Shown here: piece by piece, positions 33,229 to 42,328 of the stretch
Position numbering within the stretch: position 1 is the first letter of the stretch
Layout: each line of letters starts with the position of its first letter
Assembly: GCA_021324795.1 (NCBI GenBank)
Contig: JAJPIK010000124.1
Location: 1-64,000, forward strand
DNA length: 64,000 bases
Direction of reading: 5' to 3'
DNA from: Chloroflexota bacterium
GTDB taxonomy: Bacteria; Chloroflexota; UBA6077; FW602-bin22; CADDYW01
The notes under the pieces: model-generated
Told to the model about the DNA's origin: nothing
Databases searched by the model: none
The model's input: the letters and a program-made list of their open reading frames with translations, nothing else
Made by a program: the position numbers and the translations under genes

Positions 33229-34107
33229 TTACTCGTTCCCATCTTTTTCCGCACCCGGTTGCGGTGCGGGCGATGACAGTGCGCCCGATCGACCACTGAA
33301 TGGCACCTGGAAATTCGGTAGCGCCGTACCGATCTGGAATGGCTCACCCACCGCCATGTTCGGTGCCGAGATCACCCCGTGCTCGGCCATGATCATCGCA
33401 GTGTAATAGCGCACCGCGCTGAGCTCGTCCAGGCCGAACGCCTTCAGAGCGATCAGGCCGCGCATGCGTTCGTCACCCGGGAAGACCAGCACCTTCACCA
33501 TATCCAGGGTGATCCCGTAGACGGTCAGGAATTCTTGCAAGTGCTCGTGGACGATCTGGGTTAGCTCGTGGATCTTCTCGTTCACCCGCTCGAAAGGCGT
33601 GACCTGAACTATCTGATTGATCGCCTGTTCGACGACCGGTCCGGCGTAGGCGTTAACCTCGGCGGTCGTGAGAGTGTGACCGCGATAGGGCATGTGCTGA
33701 ACCAGCTTGCAGGCATCGTCCTTGGTATTGACGTGAATGTAGTAGTCGACGTCATACTTCATCACCGCCAATTCACGCGACAGCGCGGTGCCCGAAGCCT
33801 TGATCACCAGCTTGGCACGGTTGATATAGAGCGCCTCGTACTGCCATGGGCTCTGGCCACCGTAGAACGCCTGCTGGATCGCCCCGAACAGGACCTTTTG
33901 CGGGGTCTCGACCGAGTACTGGCCAGTCTCGTAAACGTTGAGAATCGCTCCGCGCGACTTCAAGACGCAAAAGTGATTGCTCTCGACGGTCAGGAGCGAG
34001 CCGTTCATGATGTCGTTGTTCGGATAATGCCAGAGGAGCACCTCCGGTCCCATCACTTCCTGGCCGTCCGGACTCAGTGTCGAGATCACATTTCGAAAGC
34101 CTGGCAT
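33229..34107 (-). CDS. SPFH/Band-7-like protein
   Basis: 292 residues. The beta-rich N-terminal half (LLTVESNHFCVLKSRGAILN, VYETGQYSVETPQ) followed by a long helical segment (EKIHELTQIVHEHLQEFLTV) fits the SPFH fold of the YdjI-like kind, which lacks an N-terminal membrane helix. Such proteins form membrane-associated oligomers. Start ATG 34107 has AAGGAG 7 bases upstream. First gene of the SPFH/coiled-coil/LCP unit. Confidence 0.7.
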   Translation of the reverse strand: MPGFRNVISTLSPDGQEVMGPEVLLWHYPNNDIMNGSLLTVESNHFCVLKSRGAILNVYETGQYSVETPQKVLFGAIQQAFYGGQSPWQYEALYINRAKLVIKASGTALSRELAVMKYDVDYYIHVNTKDDACKLVQHMPYRGHTLTTAEVNAYAGPVVEQAINQIVQVTPFERVNEKIHELTQIVHEHLQEFLTVYGITLDMVKVLVFPGDERMRGLIALKAFGLDELSAVRYYTAMIMAEHGVISAPNMAVGEPFQIGTALPNFQVPFSGRSGALSSPAPQPGAEKDGNE

Positions 34108-34185
34108 TGCCGTTCTCCTTGAGGACACAAATTGGCGTGTGAGCCAATGCTAGCACACACGAGCGAGTCTTGCCGCGAGAAGGCC

Positions 34186-35025
34186 TCAACCTTTCACCGC
34201 ACCAGCGGTGAGGCCGGAAACGAGATTCTTTTGCACGAGCGAAGCAAAGATAACGACCGGGACACTGAGGACAGTCGCGGCAGCCATGGCTTCGCCCCAA
34301 TGAGTGCTTTCGGCCGTCACATAGTTCGCCACGCCCAGAGGCAGTGTCTTTAGGGAATCGGAGTTGATCAGGACGAGTGGGAACAGATAGTCATTCCATG
34401 CCGAGATAAATGAGAACACCGCAGCGGCTGCCAGTCCTGGCGCGGCAAGCGGAACGATGATCCGCCAGAGTACATTGAGCCGCTCGCAGCCGTCGACGAG
34501 CGCAGCGCTTTCGATCTCCTCCGGAATCGTTCGGAAAAAGGCGATCAGTAGCCAGAGGCAAAACGGCAGAGCGAAGGTCGTCTCGGCCAGGATCAGCCCG
34601 AGGTAGGTATCGACGAGATGCAGCCCCCGGAAGATGAAGAATAAAGGGATCACCAGCAGGATCGCCGGGAACATGTACACGAAAAGGACGAGTTGCCCGA
34701 TCAGCTCCCGACCGACGTAGCGAAAACGGGTAATGCTATACGCGCCTAGTGTCGCAAGAAACAGCGCCAATCCGGTCGTGCAGAGCGCGACGATCAGGCT
34801 ATTCAGGGCGAGCCGGAAAAACGACTCGGCTCGCAAGACCCGTCGGTAAAACTCGGTCGATGCCGGAATCGGTATCAGCATCGGCGGCGTTTGAAATAGT
34901 TTATCCGGCTGTTTGAAGCCAGAAATTGCCATCCAGTAAAAAGGAAAGAGAACCACTACCATCACGACTAGCACGGCAAGCTGGAGGAAGGCGCGTCGGA
35001 CTAGGCGTCCTTTCTGTACGCTCAT
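34186..35025 (-). CDS. Carbohydrate ABC transporter permease, MalG type
   Basis: 279 residues with six predicted helices. The EAA loop EEIESAALVDGCERLNVLWR is near the C-terminus, and FPFYWMAISGFKQPD is the characteristic MalG-family start. It pairs with the MalF-type permease. ATG 35025 overlaps the upstream stop by 4 bases. Confidence 0.92.
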   Translation of the reverse strand: MSVQKGRLVRRAFLQLAVLVVMVVVLFPFYWMAISGFKQPDKLFQTPPMLIPIPASTEFYRRVLRAESFFRLALNSLIVALCTTGLALFLATLGAYSITRFRYVGRELIGQLVLFVYMFPAILLVIPLFFIFRGLHLVDTYLGLILAETTFALPFCLWLLIAFFRTIPEEIESAALVDGCERLNVLWRIIVPLAAPGLAAAAVFSFISAWNDYLFPLVLINSDSLKTLPLGVANYVTAESTHWGEAMAAATVLSVPVVIFASLVQKNLVSGLTAGAVKG

Positions 35026-35954
35026 GCTGATGACTCGTCTTCCCGCAGCATCAGTCGCGACATCATGATCACGAACACGAGCAACACCAGCGCCATCATG
35101 ACGCCAATCGCCGCAGACCGGCTCATGCGATAAGACATGAAGCCGGTGACGTAGGCGAGGATCGGCAAGATGGCGGTGCTATTATCCGGTCCTCCGCCGG
35201 TCGTCAGCCACATCAGGTCGAACCAGTTGAAGACCCAGATGCCACGCAGGACGATCAAGATGGCGATGATTCGGTTGAGGCTCGGCAAGGTGATGTGCCA
35301 GAACTCCTGCCAGAAATTTGCCCCATCGGTCTGTGCGGCTTCGTACAGCTCGTGGGGGATGCTCTGGAGGCCGCCGAGCAAGGTCAGCGCCATGAAGGGC
35401 ATGCCGCGCCAGATGTTGATTCCAATCACGGTCGCCAACGCTCCGGTTGGCGTCACGAAGAAGAGGACCGGCTTATGAACGACGCCCAGGCTGAGTAGCG
35501 CAAGGTTCACGATCCCGAACAGATCGTTGAGCATCCAACGCCAGATGAACGCGATAACAACCGCGGAAACCGTCCACGGAAGAATGACCAGCGCCCGCGC
35601 CAGATTCTGGCCCGTGAAGGATGCGTTGAGCAAGTGTGAGATGACCAGGGCACAGATGAGCTGACCGGCAATCGAAGCCGCCGCCCAAACAATATCAATG
35701 AAGAGGCCGTGCCAGAATTCGTCCCACTGGAAGAGGTAGAGGTAATTGTTCAGCCCGGCCCAACCGGTGGTGCCCTGGGTTAGCGAGACGTTTTGCAGAC
35801 TCATCCAGATGTTATAGATAAATGGATAAAGAATCAGCAGGACGATTAATAGGACGGATGGCGCGACCAGACCGATTCCCAGCCATCGTTCCCGAGTCTC
35901 GCGTCGCGAAGGGGCGCGGGGACGCGAGAGGATCGTCGCGGATTGTGTTTTCAT
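35022..35954 (-). CDS. Carbohydrate ABC transporter permease, MalF type
   Basis: 310 residues, six helices. The N-terminal GLVAPSVLLIVLLILYPFIY and the EAA loop IPHELYEAAQTDGANFWQEF are typical of the MalF/UgpA family. It sits 30 bases after the binding-protein gene and overlaps the MalG-type gene by 4 bases. Confidence 0.92.
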   Translation of the reverse strand: MKTQSATILSRPRAPSRRETRERWLGIGLVAPSVLLIVLLILYPFIYNIWMSLQNVSLTQGTTGWAGLNNYLYLFQWDEFWHGLFIDIVWAAASIAGQLICALVISHLLNASFTGQNLARALVILPWTVSAVVIAFIWRWMLNDLFGIVNLALLSLGVVHKPVLFFVTPTGALATVIGINIWRGMPFMALTLLGGLQSIPHELYEAAQTDGANFWQEFWHITLPSLNRIIAILIVLRGIWVFNWFDLMWLTTGGGPDNSTAILPILAYVTGFMSYRMSRSAAIGVMMALVLLVFVIMMSRLMLREDESSA

Positions 35955-35984
35955 TGCCGACTTATGTCCTTAAGAGTCAAAGCA

Positions 35985-37487
35985 CTAAGACTTCATCAAG
36001 TCTTCGAGCGCTTTTTCTCCCTTCGCCACAGCGGCGGCGGCGGCGGTGCCATTCGTCAGCATGTCGATGAGAACGTTCTGGAGAATCTTCTTCGCTTCGA
36101 TATCGCCGCCCCATGGGTTTGGTCCGTAGCGGAGCGTTAACCCGTACTCATTCGGCAGCGTCTTGACCGCGATGGCCATCTGATCCTTGGTCGGCTCGAG
36201 CTCCTTCGAGTTCAGGTACTCCGGCGCGTTTGCTGCTTCCGGTCGCGACGGCAGCATCAGCTCCGGATAGGAGAGAAGGAGGGGGATGTAGTTTTCCTTT
36301 TTATAGACGAACTGATAGAAGGTGTTCACTGCCTCCACGTTCTTCGTTTTGTAGAGCATGAAGTTGACCGCACCTTTGAATCCGCCCAGGGTCTGCTTCT
36401 TCGGCGTACCGATCACGCCGAGCTTGGAGAGCAGGTCTGGCTGATCGAGCTTGGTCTCTCGCAGTAGACCAGTGTTCCAGATCGTCATCGCCGCTTTGCT
36501 CGACTTGATCGCCGTCGTCGAGTCCGATGCCTGATAGGTAGGCTCCCCGGGCGGCGCAGCCGCCTTATACAGCTTCGCGACAAAGTCGTAGGTCTCGATC
36601 GTCCCCTGGTTGTTGTAGGCGAGCTTGTTATCCTTATCGAGCACCGACACGTTGTTCGAAAGCATCAGCCCCCAGAGTGGCTTGTAACCGTGAATGTCGG
36701 CGCACGGCTCGACGACCCCATAAATCCCGTTGCCGGTCAGCGACGTCGCCGTCTGCATGTAGGTGTCCCAGGTAAACGAATAATCCTTATCGATGTCCGG
36801 AACCTTGATCCCCTTCTGTTCGAACCAATCTTTCCGGTAGAAGAGCACGTCCGGCGTCTGATACATCGGCAAGGCCCACGTCTTCCCCTTGAATTGGTAG
36901 GCGACGAGCTCTGACGGATAGAAGCCGTCCTTGCCACCGATCGCGGCGAGAGTGTCATCGGCATCGCGAATCGCACCCTGATTGGCGTAGGTCAGTGGCC
37001 AGGTGTTGCCACCGGTCGAGGTGTCCGGCGGGGCATTTGCCGCGACCATAGCCATGAACTTGGCCGGAGCGTCGTTCCAGTTGGAAACTTGAAAGTTGAC
37101 TTTGACGTCGCTCTGGGCCTTCTGGAATTTGTCGATGAGAGCTTTCTGTCCGTCGACTCGGGCGGGCTCGCTCAACGTTGTGATGAAAACGATCGTGGTC
37201 GGCGTGCCGCTCGAAGGAGCCGCGGCCGCCTGGGGAGCAGTGGTTGGCTTCGCGGCGGCCGTCGGCGCCGCGGCCGGAGCGGCGGTTGGCGCCGACGCGC
37301 TAGGTTGACTGGGCGCGCCCGTCGGGGCGGCAGCCGCGGGCGCCGTGGTTGGTGAGGCTGTCGGTGTGCCACTGCAGCTCGCGACGATCATCGCGGCGGT
37401 AGAGGCAATTCCGACTGATCCCAAGCTCCACAAGAACGAGCGTCTGCTCAGTCCTCGACCAGAGGTGCGAACCGGATCCGCTGACAT
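35985..37487 (-). CDS. Sugar ABC transporter substrate-binding lipoprotein (family 1)
   Basis: 500 residues. Twin-arginine SRRSFLWSLG and lipobox IVASC show Tat export and lipid anchoring, followed by a 60-residue Ala/Pro/Thr linker. The binding fold shows TIVFITTLSEPARVDGQKAL and WALPMYQTPDVLFYRKDWFE. ATG 37487 is chosen because GGAGG lies 8 bases upstream; ATGs 6 and 15 bases earlier sit inside or too near that site. First gene of the importer operon; no MalK/MsmX ATPase is adjacent. Confidence 0.92.
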   Translation of the reverse strand: MSADPVRTSGRGLSRRSFLWSLGSVGIASTAAMIVASCSGTPTASPTTAPAAAAPTGAPSQPSASAPTAAPAAAPTAAAKPTTAPQAAAAPSSGTPTTIVFITTLSEPARVDGQKALIDKFQKAQSDVKVNFQVSNWNDAPAKFMAMVAANAPPDTSTGGNTWPLTYANQGAIRDADDTLAAIGGKDGFYPSELVAYQFKGKTWALPMYQTPDVLFYRKDWFEQKGIKVPDIDKDYSFTWDTYMQTATSLTGNGIYGVVEPCADIHGYKPLWGLMLSNNVSVLDKDNKLAYNNQGTIETYDFVAKLYKAAAPPGEPTYQASDSTTAIKSSKAAMTIWNTGLLRETKLDQPDLLSKLGVIGTPKKQTLGGFKGAVNFMLYKTKNVEAVNTFYQFVYKKENYIPLLLSYPELMLPSRPEAANAPEYLNSKELEPTKDQMAIAVKTLPNEYGLTLRYGPNPWGGDIEAKKILQNVLIDMLTNGTAAAAAVAKGEKALEDLMKS

Positions 37488-37732
37488 CAGCATGTCCTCC
37501 AACGATCACTGTCAGATCGAGTATTCAGCCGTGCGGTTTTTCTCTACACCGCCGCTACATTGGCGGTATGATACCAATTGGCTTCGCAATGTGCAACGAC
37601 ACGACGTATTGAACCCCGTTGTTTGAGAAGCTTCTCGTCTCGATCGGTGAACTCGTTGCCATGGGCACCGGAGGATGATAGAATCAAAAAAGATCGGATT
37701 CCGATATAGGTTGCGAAAATGGTGATCAATCA

Positions 37733-39619
37733 GTGAAGAGTGCGTCGGCCCCAGCATTGCCGGGGCAAAACCCTGCGGTTGACAGTCGCGAGGCGATCGA
37801 GCACGTCGCCGGGCTGGGCGATTTCAGCGTCACCTGGCGGGTCGTGCCCATGTCGCTGATCGGCATTGGCCTGGGCGTGCTCAGCACGATCGCCGCCTGG
37901 ATTCTGGTGAGTCTCATCGGCATCGTCACCAACCTCGCCTATTACCAGCGCTTGGCCATCAGCTTTGTTTCGCCGTCGGGTAACCACCTGGGTTTGCTCG
38001 CCATCCTGGTGCCGGTGGTCGGCGCGCTCATCGTTGGGTTGATGGCGCGCTACGGCTCAGAGAAAATTCGCGGCCACGGCATTCCAGAAGCGATTGAAGC
38101 AATCTTGGTCAGTGGCAGCAAAGTTGAACCGAAGGTTGCACTGCTCAAGCCAGTCTCAGCAGCAATCGCGATCGGCACCGGTGGTCCGTTTGGTGCCGAG
38201 GGGCCGATCATTATGACTGGCGGGGCGATTGGCTCGCTTGTCGCCCAATTCATGCATCTCACTAGCGCGGAGCGCAAAACCTTGCTCTCCGCTGGCGCGG
38301 CTGGCGGTATGGCCGCGATTTTTGCCTCTCCGGTGTCGGGCGTCCTTCTGGCGGTCGAAGTTCTGCTCTTCGAATTCAAGCCGCGGAGCTTGATTCCGGT
38401 CGCGCTGGCGAGCGCGACTGCGGGAATCCTGCGTAATTTTGTGCTGGGGACCGGACCAGTGTTCCCGGCCCCGCCGTCGCCTGCCTTCATCGGGATCGAT
38501 GGCTATCTAGGCTGCGTGGTCGTCGGCCTGATTGGCGGCCTCCTCTCCGCGCTCTTGACAATGTCGATCTATACTGCCGAAGATCTCTTCCGCAAGCTGC
38601 CGATTCACTGGATGTGGTGGCCAGCCCTTGGGGCGGTCGTCGTGGGCATCGGCGGCCTGATCGTACCCCAGACGCTTGGTGTTGGCTACGACGTGATCGG
38701 CGATCTGATCAAAGGAAGCGTCCCGACCCCACTGATCTTCGGTATCTTCTCGGTGAAATGGATCATCTGGGCGGTGGCCCTTTCGACCGGTACGTCCGGC
38801 GGGGTGCTCGCGCCGATCTTCATGATTGGCGCGGCGCTGGGTGGACTCGAGTCGACGTTTTTGCCCCACGTCGGACCGGGCTTTTGGGCTTTGCTCAGTA
38901 TGGGGGCAACCCTCGGCGGCGTGTACCGCGCTCCGTTCACCGGGATCATCTTCACGTTGGAGACGACCCACGACCTCAATGCCCTGATGCCGCTACTGGT
39001 GACAGTTTTCGTCTCCTACGGCGTCATGAGCCTGGTGCTGCGTCGGTCGATCTTGACCGAAAAGATCGCGCGGCGCGGCTATCACGTTCGCCAGGAATAC
39101 AGTGTCGATCCACTCGAGCTCAGCTTCGTCCGCCAGGTCATGCGAACCAACGTTGTCGCGCTCCCGGCCGAGGCAAGCCTCGCCGACTTAGCGCAATCGC
39201 TCCACGGCGAGCACGACCGACACAGTCAGCACCTCTATCCGGTCATCAGTGCAAACGGCGAGTTGATTGGCGTAGTCACACGGCGGGATCTCCAGACGCT
39301 GATCCGCGAGCAGTGTGCCAACAACGGCCGTCAACGTCTTGTCGACGTCATCAATTCGTCACCCGTCGTCGCCTACCCGGGCGAGACGCTTCGGGAGGTC
39401 GCCGATCGCATGGCCGAGACCGGCCTCACCCGCTTCCCGGTTGTCGCTCGGTCGAATCCGAAGGAATTACTTGGCATGGTATCCATGACCGATCTGCTCA
39501 AGGCGCGACGGCACGCGCTCGAGCAAGAGACGCGGCGCGAGCAGGTCCTGCGACTACATATGCTGATGCCCGGCCAGGCGCAGCAGGTGACCAAGACCAA
39601 AGAGATCGGACCTTCGTAG
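37733..39619 (+). CDS. ClC-family chloride channel/transporter with CBS pair
   Basis: 628 residues. GHGIPEA (114-120) and GTGGPFGAEGP (148-158) are the ClC selectivity and gating motifs; Glu156 occupies the external gate position. A third conserved region is YRAPFTGIIFTLE. Two CBS domains occupy about residues 465-600 (VMRTNVVALPAEASLADLAQ and VINSSPVVAYPGETLREVAD). The serine of the GSGIP-type motif is His here, as in many prokaryotic members. GTG 37733 lacks a strong ribosome site, so the start is tentative. Confidence 0.9.
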   Translation: MKSASAPALPGQNPAVDSREAIEHVAGLGDFSVTWRVVPMSLIGIGLGVLSTIAAWILVSLIGIVTNLAYYQRLAISFVSPSGNHLGLLAILVPVVGALIVGLMARYGSEKIRGHGIPEAIEAILVSGSKVEPKVALLKPVSAAIAIGTGGPFGAEGPIIMTGGAIGSLVAQFMHLTSAERKTLLSAGAAGGMAAIFASPVSGVLLAVEVLLFEFKPRSLIPVALASATAGILRNFVLGTGPVFPAPPSPAFIGIDGYLGCVVVGLIGGLLSALLTMSIYTAEDLFRKLPIHWMWWPALGAVVVGIGGLIVPQTLGVGYDVIGDLIKGSVPTPLIFGIFSVKWIIWAVALSTGTSGGVLAPIFMIGAALGGLESTFLPHVGPGFWALLSMGATLGGVYRAPFTGIIFTLETTHDLNALMPLLVTVFVSYGVMSLVLRRSILTEKIARRGYHVRQEYSVDPLELSFVRQVMRTNVVALPAEASLADLAQSLHGEHDRHSQHLYPVISANGELIGVVTRRDLQTLIREQCANNGRQRLVDVINSSPVVAYPGETLREVADRMAETGLTRFPVVARSNPKELLGMVSMTDLLKARRHALEQETRREQVLRLHMLMPGQAQQVTKTKEIGPS

Positions 39620-39629
39620 TGCAGAGTCA

Positions 39630-40535
39630 ATGACCGCCTCGCGTCCGCGGGTGATTTCGGCGAGCAAGCGCACCGATATTCCCGCTTTCTACCTGCGCTG
39701 GTTTCTCCAGCGCTGCGAAGCTGGCTGGGTTGACGTCCCGAACCCACTGTTTCGCCACGCCGCCGATCCGCTCAAGCGACTGACCCGCGTCTCGCTGAAG
39801 CCAGAGCACGTTCTCGCGATCGTCTGGTGGTCGAAAAACTACGCCGTCTACGAGCACTTCTGGGAAAAATTCGCGCGATATCCAGTGCAGTACTTCCACT
39901 TCACCATCAACCCGCGCCGCCAGGACCTTGCCTGGCTTGAGCCAGACGTCCCACCACTCGATGAAGCGCTGCGTCAGCTCCGATTCCTCGCCAGATTACC
40001 GTGCGGTCCAGACTTCGTCGCCTGGCGTTACGATCCACTCTGCTTCTGGTCGGAATCAGGCACGGACAAGAGTAGTTGGGATCCGGCGTTCTTTGAGCGC
40101 ATGGGGTATGAGTTGAGCCAGATTGGAATCCGCCGGTGTATTACCAGCCTCGTCGATCCCTACCGTAAGTTCCAGCGGCGCCTGGCGCGGCTATACCCGG
40201 AGAAGCAGCTCCGCGAACCGACCGCCAACGAGATTGACGAGATCACGCGGACCATGGTCGAGATCGCGGGAACAGTTGGGATTCACGTCCAGGCCTGCAG
40301 CGAAGCCCGGCTTGCCGAGCGGCCAGGTATCGGACGCGCCCGTTGTATCGACGGTGCCTGTTTGAGTCCCCGAGCGTCCAAAGCCGCCGCGGCTGACACG
40401 AAAATGCCTGGCCGCGCCGAGTGCGGCTGCACTCTCCATACCGACGTCGGCGACTACGAAAGTCAGCAGTGTGGGTATAGCTGTATTTATTGCTACGCGA
40501 ACCCGAATCATCGGCGGTTTGTAGCCGCCTCGTGA
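39630..40535 (+). CDS. DUF1848-family protein with C-terminal cysteine cluster
   Basis: 301 residues. The family start RVISASKRTDIPAFYLRWF and VWWSKNYAVYEHF match DUF1848. The C-terminal CGYSCIYCYAN carries a C-x3-C-x2-C triad, as in radical-SAM 4Fe-4S sites, preceded by further cysteines (ECGCTLHTDVGDYE). The chemistry of this family is not known to me. Starts 11 bases after the ClC stop, so probably the same transcript. Confidence 0.8.
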   Translation: MTASRPRVISASKRTDIPAFYLRWFLQRCEAGWVDVPNPLFRHAADPLKRLTRVSLKPEHVLAIVWWSKNYAVYEHFWEKFARYPVQYFHFTINPRRQDLAWLEPDVPPLDEALRQLRFLARLPCGPDFVAWRYDPLCFWSESGTDKSSWDPAFFERMGYELSQIGIRRCITSLVDPYRKFQRRLARLYPEKQLREPTANEIDEITRTMVEIAGTVGIHVQACSEARLAERPGIGRARCIDGACLSPRASKAAAADTKMPGRAECGCTLHTDVGDYESQQCGYSCIYCYANPNHRRFVAAS

Positions 40536-40860
40536 GGCATGACCTGACCCTGCTCGGCATATGCGATCCAGAAGTGTCGATTCGATGAGGTCGACGCCCT
40601 GGGGGACGGCGACAGCATGGCCAGGTTTGATCCCGAGCTTGTCGACGACGTCGCGGTGCCGGTAGTCGCGTTCTGAACACAAGCTCTTTCTCCTCTCGGG
40701 TTGCTGAGGGCAGTGGTGCGGAGTCTACCGCACTTTCGATCGTGATCAAGCTCACGGCTGTCCGTTCCAAGCGTCTCGATTGACGTCGCACCGCGATCCG
40801 TCTAGACTTCGCAGCGTTAGCAAAAGCGATGTCGCGGAGCGCGAGAGGAGGAAGCGGCAC
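40536..40860. other. 325-base region with a DUF3052-like remnant and the cupin operon leader
   Basis: Reverse-strand 40682-40548 reads a protein start, RDVVDKLGIKPGHAVAVPQG, that resembles the start of DUF3052-family proteins, but the rest runs antisense into the DUF1848 gene. The remaining 180 bases form the leader of the cupin operon; no clear promoter pair is visible. Confidence 0.4.
40548..40682 (-). pseudogene. Truncated DUF3052-like gene fragment
   Basis: About 45 residues from ATG 40682 match the N-terminal strand-loop of the DUF3052 family (DKLGIKPGHAVAVP), but the sequence diverges before the domain is complete. It is a relic, or a coincidental resemblance, left by loss of the 3' part. 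Confidence 0.35.
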
Positions 40861-41241
40861 ATGCCGGTCATTCGCGGCAAGAAGAATCTGGCCGAAAAAC
40901 CGGACTGGCTCAAGGCGAGCGCCTTCGGTCTCTTTCGGGTACCCCGGGGTAACCCCGCCAAGTTTGATCTTTACTACCACGACGCCGATGAGATCTGGTT
41001 CATCATCGAAGGACGCGCCCGGATCCTGACCGAAGGCGAGGAATACGAGGTCGGTCCGGGCGACATGGTCTGCACCGGCATGGGTGACGAGCACAACGTC
41101 CTCGAAGTGTACGAGGATCTGCTCGGCTTCTACCTGGAAGGCGAGCTCGAGGGACTGAAGCGGCCGGGCCACCTCCATCGCGACGAGCACGGTATTCCCG
41201 TACCCCGGCGACAGCTGGTCGGCCGGATAGGAGAGGTTTGA
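40861..41241 (+). CDS. Cupin-domain protein
   Basis: 126 residues with a single cupin barrel: YYHDADEIWFIIEGRARI carries the first metal motif, and VGPGDMVCTGMGDEHNVLEV the second. Such small cupins are sugar isomerases, lyases or regulators; the role here is not clear. GGAGG stands 8 bases before ATG 40861. The stop overlaps the dehydrogenase start (TGATG). Confidence 0.85.
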   Translation: MPVIRGKKNLAEKPDWLKASAFGLFRVPRGNPAKFDLYYHDADEIWFIIEGRARILTEGEEYEVGPGDMVCTGMGDEHNVLEVYEDLLGFYLEGELEGLKRPGHLHRDEHGIPVPRRQLVGRIGEV

Positions 41242-42296
41242 TGAGTGGACGCAAGCGTTGTTTGATGATCGGCGCCGGCGGCATGGCCGGAAACTGGCTG
41301 CGGCGCTTTTTCGCACCATTTCGAGATCGAATGGAAGTGGTCGGCGTGGTCGACGTCGATCCGAAGATCCTGGAAAGCGCGCGTGAGTTCCTGGGATTGT
41401 CGCCGAGTCAGTGCTTCACTGATATGGCCCAGGCGTTCGACGAGGTCGAGGCGGACTTCTGCGGCATCGCGATCCCGCCGGCCTTCCACCGCGACGCGGT
41501 GCTGCACGCGGTGCGTCGTCGGCTACCGATCCTGAGTGAGAAGCCGATCGCCGATACCTGGGAAAGCGCCCTGGCGATCTACCGCGCGGTCAAGGACGCC
41601 GGGCTGAAAATGCAGGTGATCCAGAACTACCGGTACGAGGCGCCGATGCTAACCATGCGCCAGGTGCTGCGCGGGGGCGACCTGGGTCGGATTAACTACA
41701 TCGTCGGACGCTTCGCCGCCGACTATCGAGAATATGGCTCTTGGGGCAAGGTCTTTCGTCACGAGATTCCGCATTCCCTGCTCGTCGAAGGAGCCGTCCA
41801 CCACTTCGATATGCTCCGCAATCTCTCCGGCTCCGATTGCGCCAAGCTGGCCGGCTGGGAGTGGAATCCCGCATGGAGCACCTCGAAGGGAGAGTTCAAC
41901 AATCTATTCGTGATGCGCATGGCGAACGGCGTCCGGGCAAGCTACGAAGGCTCGGGTACCGCGGCTGGCGAGCAGAACACCTGGCACGAAGAGTATTACC
42001 GTGCCGAGTGCGAGCGGGGAGCGATCGCCGTCGGCCGCGACCGGGTGGTGCGAATCCACCGGTTCCGAAAGGGCGGTGGTCTGGTTACCGAAGAGGTGCC
42101 CCAGCAGAAGCCGACCTACGAGGGCCACTTCTGGCTCGTCGACGAATTTCTGACCTGGCTCGACGGCGGCCCGGTACCAGATACAGTGCTCGACGACAAC
42201 ATCAAGTCGACAGCAATGCTCTTCGGAGCGATCGAGGCATCCCGTACCGAGCAGGTCGTCGACGTCGATGCGATGGTTCGGGAAGTGACCGGTTAG
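41241..42296 (+). CDS. Gfo/Idh/MocA-family NAD(P)-dependent oxidoreductase
   Basis: 351 residues. The Rossmann motif is MIGAGGMAGNWLRR; EKPIADTWE is the family's EKP substrate/cofactor block, and EGAVHHFDMLRNLSG holds the catalytic His region. These enzymes oxidise or epimerise sugars, inositols or sugar acids. Starts inside the cupin stop with GGAGAGG upstream. It probably acts on the same sugar-like compound as the other operon products. Confidence 0.92.
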   Translation: MSGRKRCLMIGAGGMAGNWLRRFFAPFRDRMEVVGVVDVDPKILESAREFLGLSPSQCFTDMAQAFDEVEADFCGIAIPPAFHRDAVLHAVRRRLPILSEKPIADTWESALAIYRAVKDAGLKMQVIQNYRYEAPMLTMRQVLRGGDLGRINYIVGRFAADYREYGSWGKVFRHEIPHSLLVEGAVHHFDMLRNLSGSDCAKLAGWEWNPAWSTSKGEFNNLFVMRMANGVRASYEGSGTAAGEQNTWHEEYYRAECERGAIAVGRDRVVRIHRFRKGGGLVTEEVPQQKPTYEGHFWLVDEFLTWLDGGPVPDTVLDDNIKSTAMLFGAIEASRTEQVVDVDAMVREVTG

Positions 42297-42328
42297 GGGG
42301 ACAAGTTCCCGCATAAATGGAGGTTGCC

